Assembly: GCA_009733575.1 (NCBI GenBank) | Contig: ML769708.1 | Span: 1-64,000, forward strand | Length of the DNA stretch: 64,000 bases | From: Gymnopus androsaceus JB14 | Lineage: Eukaryota > Basidiomycota > Agaricomycetes > Agaricales > Omphalotaceae | Reading direction: 5' to 3' | Shown: in pieces, positions 57,778 through 64,000 of the stretch | How the letters are laid out: each line of letters starts with the position of its first letter | Position numbering within the stretch: the first letter of the stretch is position 1 | Translations under genes and position numbers: made by a program | The notes under the pieces: model-generated | What the model was told of the DNA's origin: nothing | The model's input: the letters and a program-made list of their open reading frames with translations, nothing else | Database searches by the model: none

Positions 57778-58860
57778 TGTTTTATATCAAAATTCTTACT
57801 CATAATTCTTTCACTGTTCTCAAGTGCCAACTTCCTTTTTGGTTGTAGAATCTGGCCAACGGCAACTATATGTAGATACACACATCATGTAAGCAACTTC
57901 TGCTTTGCTTGTTTCAGTACCACCACCTTGCAGAAACATCAAGGTAAGTAAGCTTGGACTTACTGTTGCTAATGCAGATCTGATTTGTTTACAAGGACAA
58001 AGATTTTGGAGCATCCCAGCGCTAGTCTTGCTTGGCATTCCACGCTGTCACGGCGTGTATTGTCCTTTCAGTTGTTGACCGACCATTGTTCAGTGTTGCC
58101 ATGATACCATGGATGCTTACATTTAAATTGCTGTTCTTCACTATGGGCAAAAGAAAGATCACCTTGCCTGCCATGACTGAGTTCCTAGTTTGTGCCTACA
58201 GCAAAAATATTGACACTTACCATGACAATGTAACAAAGCCACTGCAATGGCATTCTGTTAAGGGAAGCTTTGCCAATGAGCACTCTGTAACTGGGCTCAT
58301 CAACAACATTCGGCGAAAGTTCCTCTAAAGGGAACCTGAACATCATACTGCTTGTCCCATGCAGCAATTTGGGCAACATGGTCTTGACTATCTGCTCAGG
58401 TTATCAAGAGGCCAGTGGTAATGTGACATTGGGTGAATTCAAGAAACATGGAGGTGCTTGCCTTGTTTTTGAAGGTATGTTTTGTTTCATGCATTCTGTA
58501 ACTCCTCCATTCCTTAAAATGGATTTGTCTGGACCAATACTATGCGTATTGCAAGTCTTATGAATCCCGCTTTGAATCCTGTGACACCCATGAATCCGAG
58601 ATGGTGCAAAATTTCCTTTGTCACCACTTTGAAGACAGTCAGCTCAACCTGTCTTATGTGGACACCGTTTTCAGAATGGGCAATGCTTCCACTTTTGCAG
58701 AGTATTTGTTTTCACACAGCCATATCTTAGAAAACATAGGCAGTAACTAGCCCCCATTTGTTCAGGCCAAGAAAGAGCAAATAGAGAGTAAGAGGGATTG
58801 TACACACATACCTCCAGAGGTATGTAACTAAGCCCTGGTCAATTTGCAGAATACTGATTT
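57778..58860. other. Weak coding traces upstream of the kinase relic
   Basis: Short open frames on the plus strand (for example KRKITLPAMTEFLVCAYSKN near 58155 and LSYVDTVFRMGNASTFAEYL near 58650) look like decayed exons. I cannot assign them; they may be the N-terminal part of the kinase-like gene. Confidence 0.3.
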
Positions 58861-58864
58861 CTGA

Positions 58865-60793
58865 ATGATGCTTCAGGAGATGCATTTACTCATAAATCTG
58901 GAATTTACCCCAGGGTTGGACCCCTCTGAATTCTGTATCATGCCACCTCCCATTCAGCAATCAAAAACATCTACACCAGGTGCTTCAACATCTGCAGCCC
59001 CTGCTCTTCCTATCTATGACTACTCCATGCCCTCTGATAAATATGTCTCCAAATTACATTTTCTCACTACCAAACACCACTTTATTCCAGAGCCAGGCAA
59101 GGAGGGGCAAGTAAAAACTTTGGAAGACACCATATCACTAAACATCTTTGCTGAGGCAGCTAAATATGTATTCGATGCATACAGCAGCTCACAAGCGATA
59201 TCCTGGTCCGAGTAAGTGTCCGCCTTGACAAAATGTCCCAAACAAACTGATGCTAGATTTGTAGTCCCAGAACTCATTGGCCACATGATATGGGTGTGTT
59301 AACTCTGCAGAATGTTGCTGGCCCCTCTTGGAGGATGCAGGGGTTCATCTGATCCATCCCAAATTGGACAGGCTACTAGCCCACTCTTTTGAAATTGCTC
59401 TGCTCTTTGAAGTGGATTCCCATAGCTGCAGGCTAGATTGGTAGCAAATGTTGGTACATGCGGCATTTTGTGTCTGTTTCATAAATTGTACTTTCAAGAG
59501 CAACACCTGCTGTTTGCCCATCTTCTGGGTGAGCGAGGAGTATCAAGGGCAGTGTTTTTTGGTGTATGAAAGGACAACCAGGTATGCATTGTTTTTTTTG
59601 GCACTCAATCAAGAGACTGACATGTTGTTAGATCCTCTATCATTGCTTGAAATACCAAGCAGGGCAAAAAGAATACCCTTTGCAAGATGCCCATGGCCAA
59701 GCGCACTTTCATCTCAGACTTCTCAATGCCGCTGATCCATATGCCCGTCAACTCAGTCCTGCCCAGCATGAAGTGCTCAGCAATGTCTGGAAGAAGATAA
59801 ATGACACTTCCATCAGTTTCAAGGGACAAACTTACAGCAAATGGGTGGCACAGAGCAAATGTGCAACTAAGAAGCAAAAGACAAAAAGCATCATGAGCAT
59901 TGCCAAGAGGCACTTAACCAGTGTCAAGGAATCGGAGTCGGGTATGAGCGTGGACCTGGTGTTGAACACATACACAAGTATTGAGGCCATGGGTGTTGAG
60001 GCCACAAGTGTTGAGGAAACAGGTTGTGTATGAAAAATTTTAATGTTGTCTATATATCTTGAATTGATTTTGAGTTGATGCAGCCCAGTATTTATTTTAT
60101 CAATCTCAAGTCAGGGTTCCACTGTGTTCAAAAAACAATTGGTGGTAGGTTGGGGAGGCAGGAACTTGCGGTCTATAAGCATCTTCAAGAATATTGTAAG
60201 CATAAGCATGACTCTCAGCACCCAGGCATCGCGCACTTCATCCTAGAGTGGTCAATTGGCCACTGGTCAGCTGAAGAGTATCTCCAACTTCCTCATCACA
60301 TTCCAGTCAGTGAAGAAATGAGGAAGGGAGGGAGCTACTTGGAAAGCCATGCTTTATTGCTTTGCGCTCAGCTCTCGGAGGGTATCAACTTCCTCTATTC
60401 CCAACTCAAGGTAGCCCATATGGATATCAAACCTGACAACTTGGTCTTGGCCATGCCACAGTTCATATTCAAAATCATTGACTTTAATCTCTATTGTGGA
60501 TGTGAATCACATGATAACAGGTGTTCATGGGACCAAGGGCTCCTGAAGTTCAGGAAGGTGACCAATACGGGCCCTTCCTTGCAGATCAATATTCATGTGG
60601 CATCTGTATGAAGCAATTTTTGGAACAAGGACAATGTCAGGAGAATCACCATCCCTCCTACCTAGCCTTCAAAATCTTTGCTGCGAAATTACACAGTTGG
60701 ACTCCTAGCAAGTGTCCTTCACTCATGGAACGCTCCCAAGATTATTGGCAGCACTGGTCCAAATGGCTGGCTCATGGATTGCCCCCAATGTGA
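58865..60793 (+). pseudogene. Protein-kinase-like gene, degenerate
   Basis: 5' exons read LDPSEFCIMPPPIQQSKTST and EPGKEGQVKTLEDTISLNIF; a middle segment is AHFHLRLLNAADPYARQLSP; these are not recognised. The 3' part is a kinase fold: a divergent small lobe (GRLGRQELAVYKHLQEY), the catalytic loop VAHMDIKPDNLVL (H-M-D in place of H-R-D, with the catalytic Asp, Lys and Asn kept), KIIDFNLY where D-F-G reads D-F-N, then RAPEVQEGDQYGPFLADQYS with the APE motif. A change of frame between DFN and APE (near 60500) breaks the sequence, and stops separate the 5' exons. Resembles kinase families multiplied in Agaricomycetes. It lies divergently next to the Crinkler/RHS-like relic. Confidence 0.55.
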
Positions 60794-63169
60794 TTGGTCT
60801 CAGTTCAAAAGGGGAGCATCCTTTGGAACACCCACAACACAATTGGTCTCAGCAGCACCGGTTCGGAACATGGGCATCCTTCACTCACAGAACATCCAGA
60901 TTGGTCTCAGTAGCACTTGTCCAAACGGCACCAGAAATGCTGAACTGAAGCATTTCCAGGTATTCTTCTGGGCCAATTCTTGACATTCAAAGGGATGTCT
61001 GTCAGGAACATTGGAGCATGTTCAGGAATGTTGGAGTGGTTGAAGGACATCTGAAAGGATGTCAAATCTGTTTGGTTTTTGATACCTCATACCTTTGCCT
61101 GCAACTTATTTAAAAAATTAGATTGGTCCTCATGTTGTATTATTGTAACAAATGTTGGGTTTGTTGAAGTTAATCTGTTTAGTTTTTCAATACCTTTGGA
61201 CCTTTAACTTATTTAAACCCTTTGTAGATCTATCATGTTGTAGCATGTTACTTGGAATATGTTTCCCATGGAGGACCTAGGTCTAAGTGTGAGCCATAAT
61301 CTTGCTGTCCCACTCCTCCAAAACTGATGATAGGGTCATCCTTGCTTCCACTCCATTCCACCTTCCAAAACATCACCTTGAGTGAGTGTGGCAGACCAAG
61401 GATCAGAAATCTCCTCCAAAATGGCATACTGTAGCTGGCTCTGTTTGTTTGATCTCTGGCTGACTACCAAATTGTCAGCCTCAACACCAAATGACCACTG
61501 ATTAACATATGTAACTACTACAACAGGTTGATACTAACACACCAAAGTGTCATTTTTAAAAAAATAAAATATTAAACATTAAACCCTGCCTGAAATGATG
61601 ACTGATGGTAAGGAGACTGGTATATATATGCTAGTGATTTGTCCATTCCCACCAAGGTCACAGGTGTAGGGATAAACATTGTTCCTCATATTGTCTTGCT
61701 TCCTGCTGAAAGTTTGGAGAGATATTGTATTGCAGGGATAGTGGCTACACTGCAAGCTGTATGACTGCATATTCCAAAAAAATACATTTACATTATTCAA
61801 ACTGTTTGAACTGTCTGATTGCAAAGATTACAGGGTTGCAATAAATCTGAAGAAAATCCCTGCAATGTAACAAAGGTGCGTCAACAGATAGCATAAGCAA
61901 AAAGATTGAGTGAAGACTTGCAGTTTTTTGTGTAAACCTCACTGCACAGCATGTTAACTGGAAGTTGGGGAAGGAATTGTTATTGTCAAACGTGGTTGAC
62001 TGTGTCTGGTCAATTTTGTGAGTGATTGAAAAAATTTGCACAAACCACTCACTGAGACAATTTGGGATGGCAAATTTGATACTCTTTCCAAGCAACCAGA
62101 TCTGTGAGGTTCTGCTCCAGCTCCCATCTACAATTTACAATGTTATGAGGTGAACCTGCATGATTCAAGGCATTACTAATGTGTTCTTGTAATGAGGCCA
62201 CCCAACCCACTGGACCATTAATCTACTGTATATTACACAATGGTAATTACTTACTTTCACTAGATACTGCTATCCCCAATTTTTCAGTGATTCATGATGG
62301 TTGAAGAGCGTAACTTACTGTCTGTCCACCAGAAACTTCACAATGGTTAACAAGTTTCTCTACAATCACATTAGCATGCACATTTCCCATTGCTGAGGGT
62401 CTTACCGACTGCCCAGAGTTGCACACCACTCAGAGTCCAATCCACATGCTTTTTGCATCTGGGTGTCTGGCTTTTGTTCTTTTGCTTTCCCATTTGCCAT
62501 TTCAACGTTTTGATACTAGGCAAGGATCCGTAGCCAGATAACCATGAGAGTAGACTATGAAATAAAGATTTGTCTGTGCGCAAAAGAACTTTACTCACTG
62601 TGAAGGTTGTTGAGGAGACTTACACCCGGTGTGGTGGTGGTCCTAAAACAAGCGAAGCAGAAGCAACTTTTGCAGCACTTGCATCTGTACCACCACCAAG
62701 TGCTGCAGTGGTGTCTGGATGTTTCCCTTGGCAATGGCCATTGGCTCTTCAACGCTGCTTCAATTATGCATTAACATATTATATTTTTATCCTCAAAAAA
62801 TTAGAACCTTAAGAAAAGCAGTCGCAGTCAGCAACTCATGCAAGCACACTGGGCCTGTGGCACTGTGGCAAATTAAGGCGCATGTGAGCAGACCCTGTCA
62901 AATGAGGGCTACCGAGTGCATTTAAAGCTGATTTGCTTTCATGCCCACTAATAATTGCTGCTTCTGTTGCATGTTTTAATAGATTATACTACACAATGAA
63001 GAGTAAGCTCAGTACAGACTGGGGAGACTGTTTGGGTATCTTATTAGGCAGGTCTGTTCTCCCTCAAAGCTTTAGCAATATACTGAGTACAAGTAGCTAT
63101 GATAGGAACATGCTGTTGCAAGTTCAGTTGCTGTGCTCCCCTTGGAACAGCGAATCAGACACACCAAGA
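60794..63169. other. Gene-free stretch
   Basis: 60700-60930 holds several GATTGGTCTCAG words. 61066-61250 has an imperfect duplication (TCTGTTTGGTTTTTGATACC / TCTGTTTAGTTTTTCAATAC). Open frames up to 100 codons (for example 61793-62095 and 62371-62598, minus) show no family signature. Confidence 0.4.
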
Positions 63170-63990
63170 TATTCTTGAGAACAAAAGGCATTGACAGGAC
63201 CACTAGGAGCAGCCAAGGCCCATCATAGGTTACCACCCTCTTCTTATTGCTCTTAACAAGAGGAATCAAAACCTTCTCTCACACCTGAATTGCAGTTTTA
63301 CCTACATTTTTGCTGGATTGTCCTACCAGAATCAGCGGAACTCCCACCACCTTGATGCTCTGCTGCAGAATCAGAAGCCTTATGCATCTCTATCAATACC
63401 TTTGCTTACCGCAATTGACTGGACCCATTCTTTAATGCCAACATGAATTGTATTGTTAATCTTTCCAGTGTGACAATCAAAAATATATACTTTTCCATGG
63501 TCACTTCTGCAGATGACCATACTGGCACCATCATGGAAGGCCACATTTTGAGACCTGCACTTGCTGTGAGATATGCTAAAGGTCTTGAGCCTCTCTGTGC
63601 CTGAAAGCTTGTAGAGCGCTATGCATTGAGATATGTCATCTAGGATGACTGCATCCTCCTTCATGTTGATAGCAGCATGGCCTCTGCTACTGTCAGCAGA
63701 TTCTTGCAATAATCGCTTGAATTCACATACATGATAGTACCAGTGTCTTTGGACTTCAGGACCTGCCCATCATCATTTAAGATGTGTCTATTATATACAG
63801 GGTGAGTTGGCTGTCTAAACATAGAGTCTCAGTTAGCACTTACATGACTCCATCTTCCCTCCCAAAGGTCCAAAGCTCTGGCCCACGTACACCAGATTGT
63901 CCAAAGCCAACTGCTTGTGGCCAGTGCTTTGGAATTGCCACCAATTTCACTAGTATTATCCACATCACTCCATCGATGATGAAATGATGT
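63170..63990 (-). CDS. WD40-repeat-like protein with C-terminal hydrophobic segment, partial
   Basis: One clear exon (63709-63380) reads AVILDDISQCIALYKLSGTE, SQNVAFHDGASMVICRSDHG and KVYIFDCHTGKINNTIHVGI, i.e. blades of a beta-propeller of the type V..S.D.G.V.VFD...G. Further exons probably lie at 63720-63990 (out past the edge) and at 63320-63170, where VTYDGPWLLLVVLSMPFVLK would give a C-terminal membrane segment, as in some Agaricomycete WD40 proteins. The exon joins could not be confirmed and stops occur between them, so the copy may be a pseudogene. Gene start is outside the window. Confidence 0.5.
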
Positions 63991-64000
63991 ACTACTTCTG

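Noticed and set aside
61793..62095. 100-codon minus-strand frame
   Set aside because: No recognisable motif, and neighbouring sequence lacks coding character.

Overview
The window looks like a transposon-dense stretch of a filamentous basidiomycete (Agaricomycete) genome. Genes carry many roughly 50-base GT..AG introns. Host genes are of fungal type: an O-acetylhomoserine sulfhydrylase, an MCT-type MFS transporter and a MIF-like tautomerase. The repeat load consists of element types known from mushrooms: Plavaka and KDZ transposases, tyrosine-recombinase (DIRS-like) retroelements, a chromodomain Ty3/gypsy element and Ty1/copia. I cannot name the species. A large-genome ectomycorrhizal or Boletales-like fungus is only a guess.

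Layout. 0-4 kb: two divergent host genes, an MFS transporter (minus, running off the left edge, frameshifted) and O-acetylhomoserine sulfhydrylase (plus, about a dozen short introns, frame intact). They share a 0.8 kb promoter region with a palindromic element bearing two TCACGTGA sites. 4-11 kb: MITEs and a decayed Plavaka transposase. 11-16 kb: a decayed DIRS-like retroelement (gag, RT, tyrosine recombinase). 16-19 kb: a near-perfect 395-bp palindrome, then a broken DUF6532-like gene. 21.1-21.7 kb: an apparently intact MIF-type tautomerase. 23.3-26.1 kb: a 2.8 kb element bounded by about 150-bp inverted repeats, carrying an unrelated multi-exon gene and only the C-terminus of a KDZ transposase. 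26-29 kb: gene-free, with foldback elements and an array. 29-37.4 kb: a DIRS-like relic interrupted by a chromovirus that keeps its 3' LTR. 37.5-41 kb: two minus-strand spliced genes of unknown function, one split by a hAT-type MITE with a perfect 8-bp target duplication. 42-49 kb: two related 33-bp satellite arrays, retroelement fragments, two more copies of the palindromic MITE and a solo LTR with perfect target duplication. 49.7-55.7 kb: a full-length copia element (317-bp LTRs, TAATT duplication) inserted in a decayed Crinkler/RHS-like P-loop gene that continues on both sides. 58.9-60.8 kb: a degenerate protein-kinase gene. 63.2-64 kb: part of a WD40-like gene.

Themes. Only the sulfhydrylase and the tautomerase look functional. 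Most single in-frame stops in the relics are TGA at places where CGA (Arg) is plausible, which suggests C-to-T decay at CpG. The nesting order can be read from target-site duplications. All calls rest on reading translations and motifs by eye; no database search was run.
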